NCBI RefSeq assembly: GCF_947254095.1
Contig: NZ_CAMYBV010000008.1
Span: forward strand, 32,680-96,679
Origin: an uncultured Mobiluncus sp.
GTDB taxonomy: Bacteria; Actinomycetota; Actinomycetes; Actinomycetales; Actinomycetaceae
Length of the DNA stretch: 64,000 bases
Reading direction: 5' to 3'
The position numbers were made by a program, and so were the translations under genes. The notes beneath the pieces were generated by a model. The model was given only the letters and a program-made list of their open reading frames with translations, searched no databases and had not been told where the DNA came from. Positions 8,093-16,677 of this stretch are shown one piece after another (position 1 is the stretch's first letter; the number at the start of each line of letters is the position of its first letter).

Positions 8093-9538
8093 TTAGCGCT
8101 TCATGTTCACCAGTTCCTGCAGGATTTCGTCCGAGGTCGTGATGACACGGCTGTTTGCCTGGAAACCGCGCTGGGAGAGAATCAGGTTCGTGAACTCGGC
8201 GGCCAGGTCGACGTTCGACATTTCGATGGCGCCGCCCGTCATAAAGCCTCGGGGACCAGTGCCTGCTTCCCCAATCTGGGGCTGCCCGGAGTTACCCGCT
8301 TCCACAAAGTAGGAGCTGCCGGCCTTTTCCAATCCCAGCGGATTAGCAAACGAGGCTAAGGCGACCTTCGCCAAGGCTCGAGAATCCCCGTTTGAGAACG
8401 TCCCGCGAATGGTCCCGTCCGATTCAATGGAAAACCCGGTCATAGTCCCGGCAGAGTTACCGTCGATAGTGTCATGAGCAGCGCTGTTGACTCCTGCGTA
8501 ACCCGTAACAGCAGAGAGATCCAGAGTGGTTTTGGCCTGAGCTACCTTGTCATTTTCAACTGTAACAGCCTTCGTATCGGGATTCACGTTAACCTGTCGA
8601 ATTTGGAACTGTAGCCCTTTGAGCGCAGCTTTTGACGCTTCATCCAGAGTTCCGTCCGACTTGAAATCAACTGTCAACGATCCTTCATTGATTTTTTCCC
8701 CTGCATTAGCCGTCTGTTCATTCCCATCTGCATCAATGTACTTGACCTCAGTACCTTCAAAGTCGATACGCGCACCTCCTTCGTCTAGGCCTTTTTCTTG
8801 CTCGGCCGGTTTACCGTCAAGAGCCTTGTAGGCATCCGCATCATAAGCAGTTAGTTTCCACTTCGGTTTCACACCTGGAGCCGCATAATCAGGACGGCTA
8901 AACTTTAACAGGACGTTATGTGGATTGCCCTTATCATCAAAGACCCGCAAAATTTCCGTTTTGATGAACGCATCACCCGATTCGTTCCTAACTTGGTCAG
9001 CCGGCAGGTTTCCTGCGTAAGTGATTTTCTTGGTGGGATTAGCCTCGAAAGTTGCGGTCAGAGGCAAAGTAATGTTCTTTGTGGCCCCCGCCACTTCAAC
9101 TTTGCCCTTTTCATCCGCCATCCAGCCTTGGACGAAAGAGCCATCCGCCGCCACCATTTGTCCTTGAGCGTCCAAACCGAAAGATCCGTTGCGAGTATAA
9201 ACCTGGGTGCCGTTAGCTTTCTTAAGAACATAGAACCCATCACCGTTAATCATGGTGTCCAGGTTACGGCCCGTCATCTGGGCCGCGCCGCCGGTGAAGT
9301 TTTGGGTAATGGACTGGAGTTTCACACCCAAACCGACCTGTGCGGGGTTCATACCGCCTTGCTCATTGAGTTTCGGGGCTGCCCCGGTACGCACCAGCTG
9401 GCTGAACGTGTCCTCAAAACGAGTCGACGCGCTCTTAAACCCGGTGGTGTTGACGTTAGCAATGTTGTTGGAAGTCACATCGAGCATGGTCTGGTGGACA
9501 CTCAAGCCCGAGATGCCGGTAAATAGTGAACGTAACAT
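8093..9538 (-). CDS. flgE: FlgE, flagellar hook protein
   Basis: The 481-residue product has the axial-protein N-terminus (LFTGISGLSVHQTMLDVTSNNIANVNTTGFK) and matching C-terminus (EMSNVDLAAEFTNLILSQRGFQANSRVITTSDEILQELVNMKR), which together form the coiled core of the hook. The hydrophobic NGDGFYVL segment typical of FlgE-class proteins is near residue 89. The central, surface-exposed part (about 200-370) is variable. It follows flgD and fliK, the hook cap and length ruler, with a 17-base gap. The C-terminal start of the core helices distinguishes it from rod proteins by length and context. Confidence 0.94.
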   Translation of the reverse strand: MLRSLFTGISGLSVHQTMLDVTSNNIANVNTTGFKSASTRFEDTFSQLVRTGAAPKLNEQGGMNPAQVGLGVKLQSITQNFTGGAAQMTGRNLDTMINGDGFYVLKKANGTQVYTRNGSFGLDAQGQMVAADGSFVQGWMADEKGKVEVAGATKNITLPLTATFEANPTKKITYAGNLPADQVRNESGDAFIKTEILRVFDDKGNPHNVLLKFSRPDYAAPGVKPKWKLTAYDADAYKALDGKPAEQEKGLDEGGARIDFEGTEVKYIDADGNEQTANAGEKINEGSLTVDFKSDGTLDEASKAALKGLQFQIRQVNVNPDTKAVTVENDKVAQAKTTLDLSAVTGYAGVNSAAHDTIDGNSAGTMTGFSIESDGTIRGTFSNGDSRALAKVALASFANPLGLEKAGSSYFVEAGNSGQPQIGEAGTGPRGFMTGGAIEMSNVDLAAEFTNLILSQRGFQANSRVITTSDEILQELVNMKR

Positions 9539-9555
9539 TTTCTCTTTCCTTTGCT

Positions 9556-10317
9556 CTATGAAGCCGCGGGGGCTGGAGTGTTGTTTTCTTCATTAGTGGT
9601 CTGTGCAGCCGGGGCGGGAGTGGCTCCCGTCTGGCTCGGGGTGGTTCCAGTGGCGGTTCCCGAAGCCGCCGGCGTGTTCTTGGGTTCGGTGGCCGCCCCT
9701 GTCTTTTGGCCCTCTTTGACGGCATCCTTGATGGCCTTATCCAAAGGCGTATCGTCAGTCGGGTCGGCGATACCGAGGATGTCGGTCATCTCGACCTTTT
9801 TGTTACCGATGTGGGCCAACACCTTGCCGTCCGCGAGGAACTCGACAGCTTCAATCTTGCCGGCGGTGGTCACGGCGTTGCCTTCGGCATCAATGGCGTC
9901 ATACACGGCGGTCTTACCGACCATGGTCGTGCCTTGGGCGCGCTGCTGAGCCTCAAAAGACTTCTTGGAGGCCTCGGTCATCTGAATCATCTGTTCCATG
10001 TTCGTCATGGTCGAGGTCTGTTCCAACAGCTTCGCGGTATCCATCGGCTCGGTGGGATCCTGGTACTTCAACGTCGCCAACAGCAGCTTCATGAAGTCGT
10101 CCTTGCCCAGCTTGCCGGGGTTTTCTTTCGTTTCGGCCGCCTTGTCAGTTTTCTGTCCCTGGTTCATTTTCTTAAGGAACAGGGCTTCTTTTTCGGCCTC
10201 AGTCATTTCCTTGGTGGTGGCGAGGGTTTTTGCTTCCTCTTTTGCCTTGGCGTTCGCCCCGATTGTGTAGTTATCCACAATCGGATTGGCGCCGGCGCTT
10301 ACTGCATCAACTGGCAT
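9556..10317 (-). CDS. flgD: FlgD, hook assembly cap protein
   Basis: Residues ~68-130 contain the FlgD core GKLGKDDFMKLLLATLKYQDPTEPMD followed by a Met/Gln-rich helix and GTTMVGKTAVYDA. FlgD caps the growing hook and is lost when the hook is complete. The C-terminal ~55 residues are Thr/Ala/Pro-rich and probably disordered. No Cys or signal peptide is seen, as expected for a substrate of the flagellar export gate. Its position between fliK and flgE matches the hook-assembly block. Confidence 0.93.
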   Translation of the reverse strand: MPVDAVSAGANPIVDNYTIGANAKAKEEAKTLATTKEMTEAEKEALFLKKMNQGQKTDKAAETKENPGKLGKDDFMKLLLATLKYQDPTEPMDTAKLLEQTSTMTNMEQMIQMTEASKKSFEAQQRAQGTTMVGKTAVYDAIDAEGNAVTTAGKIEAVEFLADGKVLAHIGNKKVEMTDILGIADPTDDTPLDKAIKDAVKEGQKTGAATEPKNTPAASGTATGTTPSQTGATPAPAAQTTNEENNTPAPAAS

Positions 10318-10333
10318 TATCTTCTCCTCACAA

Positions 10334-11893
10334 TCACGCGAACATATCCACCGAACCGTCAGTGCCGTCCTTCAGGACGTCACCCACTTTCGGCTGGGTC
10401 ACGACGTCTTCTGGTTCTGTTTCGGATCCATCCGTTCTGGCTGCGCCTGCCTGGCCAGCCTGACCGGTTCCCCTCTCGGAAGAACCGGTTCCCGCGCCCG
10501 TAAACTGGGCAAACTCTTGAGCGTTTTCCGCCAAATCCAAATCCGCCTGCAACCCGGTGGATGCCAGGTCGCGGCGCAAGTCACTCAGGGCTTGGCGCAG
10601 CTGCTCGCGCGCCGCTTCCGAAGCCCCCAACAGCTGCAGATGCACGGTGCCGTCAGCGTGGAAGTTCGCCGCCACCCGCACCGGCCCGAAAGTCTCGGGG
10701 TTGATGGCTAACTTCAACTGATGCTGACCCTGACCCAGAACTTTCAACCGCGACAGCTGGTGTTGCATCTGATCAAAGAGCTGCTGGCTCAAGTTTGGGG
10801 CATAAGTCGGCGCGGCCTGAGCCACCGGATTCGGGGTAGACACAGACGGAGCGGCAGCCGGCGCGGCGGAAGCCACGGGAGTGGTCTGGGCAGAAGTGCC
10901 AGACACGCCGCTCACCGCGGAACTACTCGCGTTAGACGCTCCCGCAGCAGTGGCATTCGCGCTGTTCCCAGCCGTTTGCCCAGCCACCGCTACAGCTTCG
11001 GCCAAAATCGTTGGCTGCTCGGTTGCTTCGGGTGTCACCGGAGCTGTGGCCTCCGGTTTTGCCGGAATCAGTGACGGGGCTTTCCCGGATTTCAGCTGGG
11101 CGGCGATATCTGCCCCGTCTATGGGTTTTTCTGCCTGCTGGGCCTCACCCGGGGCAACGTGAGTCTCCGGGATGTCCGGGGCGGTCTCGGGTTGCACCAA
11201 AGCCGATTCCCCGGTTTCAGGCGCCGTATCTGGTGTTTCCATAGCTGGCTCTGGGGTCTGCACCGCGGTTTCCTCCGGGGTGAGGGGAGCGGCGGATTCC
11301 TCCGGGATAACTGCCGCAGCAGCTGCAGCGGTCCCAGTCAGCTCCTCCACAATCTCCGCGCCCATCTCGGTTTGCCCAGCAATCGCGGCATTCGCAGCAG
11401 CGTCGGTGTCGAGAGTGGTTTCCGAAGTTTGTTTGGCCTCAGCCGAGTCCGTGGCATCATTAGCCGGTTTATCTGCCGTTTTCGCTTTATCGGCAGGATC
11501 CTTTGCAGAGCTCTGATCCTTTGCCTCGACTTTTTCGGGACGCTCCGGACGCTCCGGACGTTCCGAACGCTGGGGACGTTCCGGCCTGCCGGGCTTGTCG
11601 GCCCGAAAATTGTCCGGTTGACCAGCGGCATCACGACGGGTACTGGACGGACGCACCGATACCACCGGTTCTGGAGTCCCGACGCGAGACGGCTTTGGTG
11701 CAGCAGGGCGGTAATCACGAGCCGGGTCGGGGTAGTTTTCCCCTCCGCGCGCCGCGCCCTCAACGGGAGTGCGGGCCTCGGTCGCCAACGCACTCATGAG
11801 CGACTCAAAAGCGGTGGTGTCGGCTGCTTTCGCGCCCTGCGAAGCCATTTGCGCGGCTATCGCCGCCGCGTTCGTGTTCTTAATATCAATCAT
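10334..11893 (-). CDS. fliK: FliK-like hook-length control protein
   Basis: The 519-residue product has a long, low-complexity Ala/Pro/Glu/Thr region (about 30-390), including an RPERPQRSERPERPERPEK tract near residues 100-120. The C-terminal domain at about 395-470 carries the FliK signature (hydrophobic residues, LKLAINPETFGPVRVA, then VHLQLLGASEAAREQL). FliK is exported as a molecular ruler and its C-terminus flips the FlhB switch. The ATG lies 1 base after the stop of the upstream hydrolase gene (TGACATG), so the pair is translationally coupled. Confidence 0.88.
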   Translation of the reverse strand: MIDIKNTNAAAIAAQMASQGAKAADTTAFESLMSALATEARTPVEGAARGGENYPDPARDYRPAAPKPSRVGTPEPVVSVRPSSTRRDAAGQPDNFRADKPGRPERPQRSERPERPERPEKVEAKDQSSAKDPADKAKTADKPANDATDSAEAKQTSETTLDTDAAANAAIAGQTEMGAEIVEELTGTAAAAAAVIPEESAAPLTPEETAVQTPEPAMETPDTAPETGESALVQPETAPDIPETHVAPGEAQQAEKPIDGADIAAQLKSGKAPSLIPAKPEATAPVTPEATEQPTILAEAVAVAGQTAGNSANATAAGASNASSSAVSGVSGTSAQTTPVASAAPAAAPSVSTPNPVAQAAPTYAPNLSQQLFDQMQHQLSRLKVLGQGQHQLKLAINPETFGPVRVAANFHADGTVHLQLLGASEAAREQLRQALSDLRRDLASTGLQADLDLAENAQEFAQFTGAGTGSSERGTGQAGQAGAARTDGSETEPEDVVTQPKVGDVLKDGTDGSVDMFA

Positions 11894-11894
11894 G

Positions 11895-13076
11895 TCACAC
11901 CCCCAAAGATGAACGTAAAGCGCCCAGCGCGCTCAAAGACGAAGCCGTATTGCTCAAGCTCGCGTTGGCTCCCATCGTGCCCTGGTTGCCTGCCAAAGCT
12001 CCCAAGCCGCCAGCCGCGTTGGAGCCGTACAGGGAGGAGCCGCCCAGGAATTGGCTGAGCAGCGTCGAGCTGTAAGAGTTATTCGAGTTGGCGGTTCCCA
12101 TCAGGGACGCCAGCGGATTCGTACCCGCAGCGCCCGCCCCCGCTCCTGACAGGGCTCCCACCAGGGCGGCAGCCAGGTCTGCGGACGGATTGCCCGGATT
12201 TGCCGTACCCCGGTTCGCTGCTCCTGGCACGGCATTATTCTGAGTCAAAGCCGCGTTGCCCAGGGCTCCCAGCAAACTCACCAAGCCTGCCCCCACCGCA
12301 TCAGCCGAGGGCGCCACCGCGCTGCCGTGGTTTTGGGTCGCCGGATTTTCACGCACCGCATTAGCAGCCGCGGGCCTGGCAGCACCTGAGGCTGCCGGCA
12401 TCACCCGAGACGCCGCTTTTGCGGCAGCATTAGCGGCGGGAAGAGCGTTACCCGTGGGAACGGCCGCCCCCGGAGCATCTCCCGCGGAACGCATGACGCG
12501 ACGAATGGTCACAATCGGACCCAAGTCAGAGACATTGGCTTCCGTCACGGTCTTGCCCGGACGCGGAGCGTGAATCGCCTTGCCGTTGCCGACATAAACC
12601 GCCACATGCCCGGAGTTACGCAGAATCAACAAATCGCCGGGTTTGGCATTCTTAATGCCGTCCACTTCCACCCCGGAGTGCTGCTGATCATAAGTGACTC
12701 GCGGCAGCGTTACGCCGACTTCCCGCGCGGCAGTCTGGACCAATCCGGAACAGTCCAAACCGGTTTTAGGGTTGGTGCCGCCCCACACGTAAGGTACCCC
12801 GATATAGGACCGGACCTTTTCCACAAAGGCTTCAGCAGTCCCCGGGACTCCTTGGACTTCCCCCTTGCCGGAGGTTCGGGTGGGAGTGGCCTTGTTAGCC
12901 GCAGAAATTTGACTGGCCAGCATAGTGCTGAAGTTTCCTGAGGTCCCGGAAGTTTTAGACGCAGAATTCGCGGCCCCGCTCTCGGTCACAGAGACCGGAG
13001 GACGGCCGTGATTATTCAACGCGTTAATCATGTCTTGAATTGCACTAATTCTCGACTGGACACTAGCCAGGCTCAC
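11895..13076 (-). CDS. NlpC/P60 (C40) peptidoglycan hydrolase inside the flagellar operon
   Basis: Residues ~80-195 form an NlpC/P60 cysteine peptidase domain with YIGVPYVWGGTNPKTGLDCSG, catalytic Cys109, His157 in GHVAVYVG and a polar His169. Such enzymes cut D-Glu to diamino-acid bonds in stem peptides. The N-terminus (MSLASVQSRISAIQDMINALN) is helical, with no signal peptide or membrane helix, so export through the flagellar gate is a reasonable inference. The C-terminal ~190 residues are Ala/Gly/Asn/Ser-rich and contain no recognised domain. The GTG overlaps the fliJ stop (GTGA). It may take the wall-opening job of FlgJ, which is absent from the window. Confidence 0.85.
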   Translation of the reverse strand: MSLASVQSRISAIQDMINALNNHGRPPVSVTESGAANSASKTSGTSGNFSTMLASQISAANKATPTRTSGKGEVQGVPGTAEAFVEKVRSYIGVPYVWGGTNPKTGLDCSGLVQTAAREVGVTLPRVTYDQQHSGVEVDGIKNAKPGDLLILRNSGHVAVYVGNGKAIHAPRPGKTVTEANVSDLGPIVTIRRVMRSAGDAPGAAVPTGNALPAANAAAKAASRVMPAASGAARPAAANAVRENPATQNHGSAVAPSADAVGAGLVSLLGALGNAALTQNNAVPGAANRGTANPGNPSADLAAALVGALSGAGAGAAGTNPLASLMGTANSNNSYSSTLLSQFLGGSSLYGSNAAGGLGALAGNQGTMGANASLSNTASSLSALGALRSSLGV

Positions 13077-13612
13077 AATTGACCTCCCTTGGCAAAAGCC
13101 GGGTTTCGCTGACCGGTTGAGCCCGTCACAGACTCACTCGGGAGCGTTTCCCTCTTCGTGCGAACACGCGGTTCCGCACCGGTTTTGCCTTCCGTGGCAC
13201 TGCCAGTGTTGCCCATGTGAGACGCGAGCTCATCAAGAACAACCTGTTCCTTATGCAAATCATCGGCAATAACTTCTTCCGCATGACGATTTTCAAGCTT
13301 TTCTAAGGTTGCGGTGAGGCGCCGCGCCCCCTGCCATTCGTCTTGACGCTGATCCACCACCGCTTGCGCGTATTCTTTTCGAGCAATACCCTCTTGAATC
13401 TGCATCATCGCCGCGTTACGCATCGCCGCAGCTACAGCCAGGTTTGTAGCCCCGGAAGTCTGCATGGAACCGAGCCGGGCCCGGGCCGAAGACAGCTGTT
13501 GGTCAGCGTGGTTTAAGTCCGCGTGAGCCGAGGCCAGACGACCGGCCGCCTGATCCTCTTGAAGCTGGCGTAAATTGAGTAAACCCTGAAGACGAAACGC
13601 GCGATCTACCAT
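13073..13612 (-). CDS. fliJ: FliJ, flagellar export chaperone
   Basis: This 179-residue protein is almost wholly helical and rich in Gln, Ala, Glu and Arg, with the opening FRLQGLLNLRQLQEDQAA, as expected for the two-helix coiled coil of FliJ. FliJ is the stalk-like partner of the FliI ATPase and links it to FlhA. The last ~45 residues are polar and probably disordered. It starts 12 bases after the fliI stop and overlaps the next gene by 4 bases. FliJ sequences diverge strongly, so context carries part of the call. Confidence 0.88.
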   Translation of the reverse strand: MVDRAFRLQGLLNLRQLQEDQAAGRLASAHADLNHADQQLSSARARLGSMQTSGATNLAVAAAMRNAAMMQIQEGIARKEYAQAVVDQRQDEWQGARRLTATLEKLENRHAEEVIADDLHKEQVVLDELASHMGNTGSATEGKTGAEPRVRTKRETLPSESVTGSTGQRNPAFAKGGQL

Positions 13613-13624
13613 TTACTCCACCCC

Positions 13625-14959
13625 CTACGCCGCTTCCTCAGACTTGAAAGCCTGATAGAGGTCAAACAGTTGTGACCATGCCGCGTCGAATTCGACCTTT
13701 TCATCGGTCTTTTGAGTCAGGAACGCCTCGATGTCAGCATCGTATTTCACAGCCGTATCCACTTCGGGGTTCGTACCGGCCTGATAAGCCCCCACGTCCA
13801 GCAGGTCCTGAACCGAACGTTTCGCCCCCATAATCTGCCGCAGAGCGGTAGCAGCCTCCTTTTGTTCCCGCGTCGTCACTTTTGAAGCCACCCGGGAAAT
13901 GGAACCCAGGGCGTCGATAGCCGGATAGTGGCCGGCTACCGCCAGTTTCCGGTCCAGCACCACGTGCCCGTCAAGGATAGAACGCGCTTGGTCAGCGATG
14001 GGTTCGTTGTGGTCGTCACCATCCACCAGCACGGTGTAGATGCCGGTCACGGACCCGACCGCACCGGAACCGGCCCGTTCCAACAGTTGGGCCATCATCG
14101 AGAAAGTCGAGGGCGGGTAGCCGCGCGTGGCGGGCGGTTCGCCGACAGACAGGCCGATTTCGCGCTGCGCCATGCAGGTACGGGTCAGGGAATCCATCAT
14201 CAGCAGGACGTGGCGGCCCGCGTCTCGGTAGTACTCGGCGACGCGGGTGGCGGTAAAAGCAGCGCGTTTACGCAGCATCGGGGACTCGTCCGAGGTCGCC
14301 ACCACCACGACCGAACGGGACAGCCCCTCCTCGCCCAAGTCATCTTCCAAAAACTCACGAACCTCACGCCCGCGCTCACCCACCAGGGCAATGACACAAA
14401 CTTCGGCGTTCGTGCCGCGCGCAATCATCGACATCAAGGTCGATTTACCGACCCCGGAACCGGCAAACAAGCCGATGCGCTGGCCTCGTCCCAAAGTCAC
14501 CAGCGTGTCCAAAACCCGCACCCCCATCGCGACGGGCATATCAATTCGGGCGCGTTCCAAAGCATTGGGAGCCGCCCCGTGAATCGGCACGCGGTCAGCC
14601 GCATAAATAGGACCTTTGCCGTCAAGCGGACGGCCCGCCGCATCAATAACCCGACCCAGCAGAGCCGGACCGACCGGAACTGTGGCCGGTAAACCGGTAC
14701 CGCGAACCGGAGAACCAATCCGCAAACCGTCCAGATTGTCCAGCGGCATACACGAGGCAATGCCCGCGTCCAGCGCCACCACTTCGGCGGGCACTCCCGG
14801 ATCGTCACCGACCAGCACGACTTCACCAACAGAGCATTGCAAGCCGCGGACCTGCACAGACAGGCCCACAACGGATTCCACCTCACCGACCCGTTGGGGG
14901 CGTGAGGCGTTCAGCAAACTCACAAAAGATGGTAAAGTGGCCAGCTCCAAGATGCTCAC
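13625..14959 (-). CDS. fliI: FliI, flagellum-specific export ATPase
   Basis: This is an F1-beta-like ATPase of 444 residues. Walker A is GLFAGSGVGKSTLMSMIARG, with Walker B around HVLLMMDSLTR and the downstream signature EPPATRGYPPSTFSMMAQLLERAG. FliI with FliH and FliJ unfolds and feeds substrates into the export gate. I take GTG at 14959, which overlaps the fliH stop as GTGA; an in-frame start at 15103 would add 48 residues that are out of keeping with the family and lie wholly inside fliH. Confidence 0.95.
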   Translation of the reverse strand: MSILELATLPSFVSLLNASRPQRVGEVESVVGLSVQVRGLQCSVGEVVLVGDDPGVPAEVVALDAGIASCMPLDNLDGLRIGSPVRGTGLPATVPVGPALLGRVIDAAGRPLDGKGPIYAADRVPIHGAAPNALERARIDMPVAMGVRVLDTLVTLGRGQRIGLFAGSGVGKSTLMSMIARGTNAEVCVIALVGERGREVREFLEDDLGEEGLSRSVVVVATSDESPMLRKRAAFTATRVAEYYRDAGRHVLLMMDSLTRTCMAQREIGLSVGEPPATRGYPPSTFSMMAQLLERAGSGAVGSVTGIYTVLVDGDDHNEPIADQARSILDGHVVLDRKLAVAGHYPAIDALGSISRVASKVTTREQKEAATALRQIMGAKRSVQDLLDVGAYQAGTNPEVDTAVKYDADIEAFLTQKTDEKVEFDAAWSQLFDLYQAFKSEEAA

Positions 14960-15660
14960 TCCTCGGCTGCTTGGGCGGACACCAGAGCCTCTCGAGCACG
15001 CCGCACAGCCGAAGTCAGCCGGGCATCCAGCAAACCCTCCGGCATGTAAGCCACCGCGTCGCCCGGATCCAGTTCCGAATCGGGAACCAGCTCCACCGGG
15101 CAATCCACGCCCAAGCTGGTCAGCGTAGCCACATCCTGTGGGTTCATATTGACTTTCACAATGTCTTTCGGATCATTCATCGACAAAGCCCGCTTTAACG
15201 CCGCCTTGGCGCGAGTCGGTTCGTCGGACAGTTCCGCCCCTATCAGGGCTTCCGCCAAATCCACAGCCGCTTCCATCAACGCGGCTTTCATCTCCTCGAT
15301 GACCAGGGCGTCCCGGGAGGAAACCGCATCGGCGATGGCCTGAATTTCATCCATCGCGTCGACATAAGCTTCGGTGCGGGCTTCCTCAGCCAGACGAGCG
15401 TCCTCGTTTATGATGTTGCGTTCCTGTTCAGCTTCACGCGACGCCCGTTTTTGACCGGCCGCCCATCCGGAGGAAAACCCTTTGGCGTATCCGAAAGCCT
15501 GGGTGGATTTGTCGTCGCCCTTGGCTTGATTGGAAGCACCCGCCAAACGGAACGCGCCCGCCGCGGCCGACCCGGAAGCAGTGGACAAAGCCACCGGGTT
15601 GGGCGCGCCGCCGCGTCGCTGATTTTCCTTGACCTCCAAGAGGTCCTGATCAAGCCACAT
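14956..15660 (-). CDS. fliH: FliH, negative regulator/stator of the export ATPase
   Basis: This 234-residue protein has a helical, Glu/Ala-rich middle region (about 80-150) and a C-terminal domain with EVLPDSEL-like segments (VELVPDSELDPGDAVAYMPEGLLDARL), the usual FliH layout. FliH holds FliI inactive in the cytoplasm and tethers it to FliN. I choose ATG at 15660: AGGAGG lies about 8 bases upstream and the start overlaps the fliG stop. An earlier in-frame ATG at 15690 adds 10 residues and has no such signal. Confidence 0.88.
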   Translation of the reverse strand: MWLDQDLLEVKENQRRGGAPNPVALSTASGSAAAGAFRLAGASNQAKGDDKSTQAFGYAKGFSSGWAAGQKRASREAEQERNIINEDARLAEEARTEAYVDAMDEIQAIADAVSSRDALVIEEMKAALMEAAVDLAEALIGAELSDEPTRAKAALKRALSMNDPKDIVKVNMNPQDVATLTSLGVDCPVELVPDSELDPGDAVAYMPEGLLDARLTSAVRRAREALVSAQAAEE

Positions 15661-16675
15661 ATTCGTCTTCCTCCTCGCGGCGGATGACAATCTGGCCGGA
15701 TTCCTCCATCTTGCGGATCAGCTGGACGATTTCGGAACGAGCCTCCTGAACCTGGCTCATGCGCACGCTGCCCAGCATGTCGATTTCTTCCATAACGTTC
15801 TGACGAGCACGCTCGGAGAGATTCTTCATCAGGCGAGAACGCAGATCTTCGTTCGTGCCTTTCAGAGCCATCGCCAAGCGAGCCCCATCGACCTGACGCA
15901 GCACCAGCTGAATGCCCCGGTCTTCGAGCATAACGATGTCTTCAAAGACAAACATGCGGGAACGGACTTCATCAGCCAAGTCCTCGTCACGTTCTTCCAG
16001 TCCGGTCAGAATCATCTTTTCAGTGCCCGGATCGGCTCGGTTGATGATATCGACCAGCGGCTCGACACCGCCGATAGCTTGCATCTCTTCAGAGTTAATG
16101 ACCTGCTCAGCCTTCTTTTGCAGGGATTCGGCGACCAAGGTCACCATCTCGGGGTTAGCGCGTTCCATCTGGGCAATCCGCACCGCCACATCGCCTTGGA
16201 GTTTCGGTCCCAAACCGGCCATGACGCGCGCGGCATGATCCGGACGCAGGTGCGCCAGCACCAGGGCAATAGTCTGGGGATGTTCCGAGGAAACCAACGT
16301 CACGATTTCACGCGGGTCGGCGGACTTCAGGAAATCGAAAGGCTGACCCTGCATGCCTTGCATCAGGCGGTCCATGATTTCCTCGGCCTTTTCCCGACCG
16401 AAGGTCTGTTCCAAAACTTTCTGGGCGTAATCCAGACCGCCGTGGCCCAGCTGCAAACTTGCCGACGCTATCGAGTTTTCATAGAACTCATCAATGACAT
16501 CAGCGGTGATTTCGCGGGGTACGTTAGTCATCCGCAGAATCTCGGCTGACAGAGCCTCGACTTCATCATCATTCATTTCGCTCATGACGCGAGCGGCACG
16601 GTCCTTGCCAATCTGAATCAGCAGCAAGGCGGCTTTCTGCAACCCGCTCAGAGTAAGCGCTTGTGACACTACCAT
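15650..16675 (-). CDS. fliG: FliG, flagellar rotor/switch protein
   Basis: This 341-residue protein has the three FliG domains. The N-terminal domain (SGLQKAALLLIQIGKDRAARVMSEM) binds FliF, the armadillo middle contains EHPQTIALVLAHL, and the C-terminal torque domain contains FEDIVMLEDRGIQLVLRQVDGARLAMALKG, whose charged residues meet MotA. ATG at 16675 is preferred because GGGAGG, shared with the end of fliF, lies 9 bases upstream; an earlier ATG at 16696 is inside fliF. It is followed by fliH with an overlap. Confidence 0.94.
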   Translation of the reverse strand: MVVSQALTLSGLQKAALLLIQIGKDRAARVMSEMNDDEVEALSAEILRMTNVPREITADVIDEFYENSIASASLQLGHGGLDYAQKVLEQTFGREKAEEIMDRLMQGMQGQPFDFLKSADPREIVTLVSSEHPQTIALVLAHLRPDHAARVMAGLGPKLQGDVAVRIAQMERANPEMVTLVAESLQKKAEQVINSEEMQAIGGVEPLVDIINRADPGTEKMILTGLEERDEDLADEVRSRMFVFEDIVMLEDRGIQLVLRQVDGARLAMALKGTNEDLRSRLMKNLSERARQNVMEEIDMLGSVRMSQVQEARSEIVQLIRKMEESGQIVIRREEEDEYVA

Positions 16676-16677
16676 GA

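Noticed and set aside
11159..12058. 299-codon forward frame opposite fliK and the C40 hydrolase
   Set aside because: Arg/Ser/Gly-rich shadow of low-complexity coding sequence.
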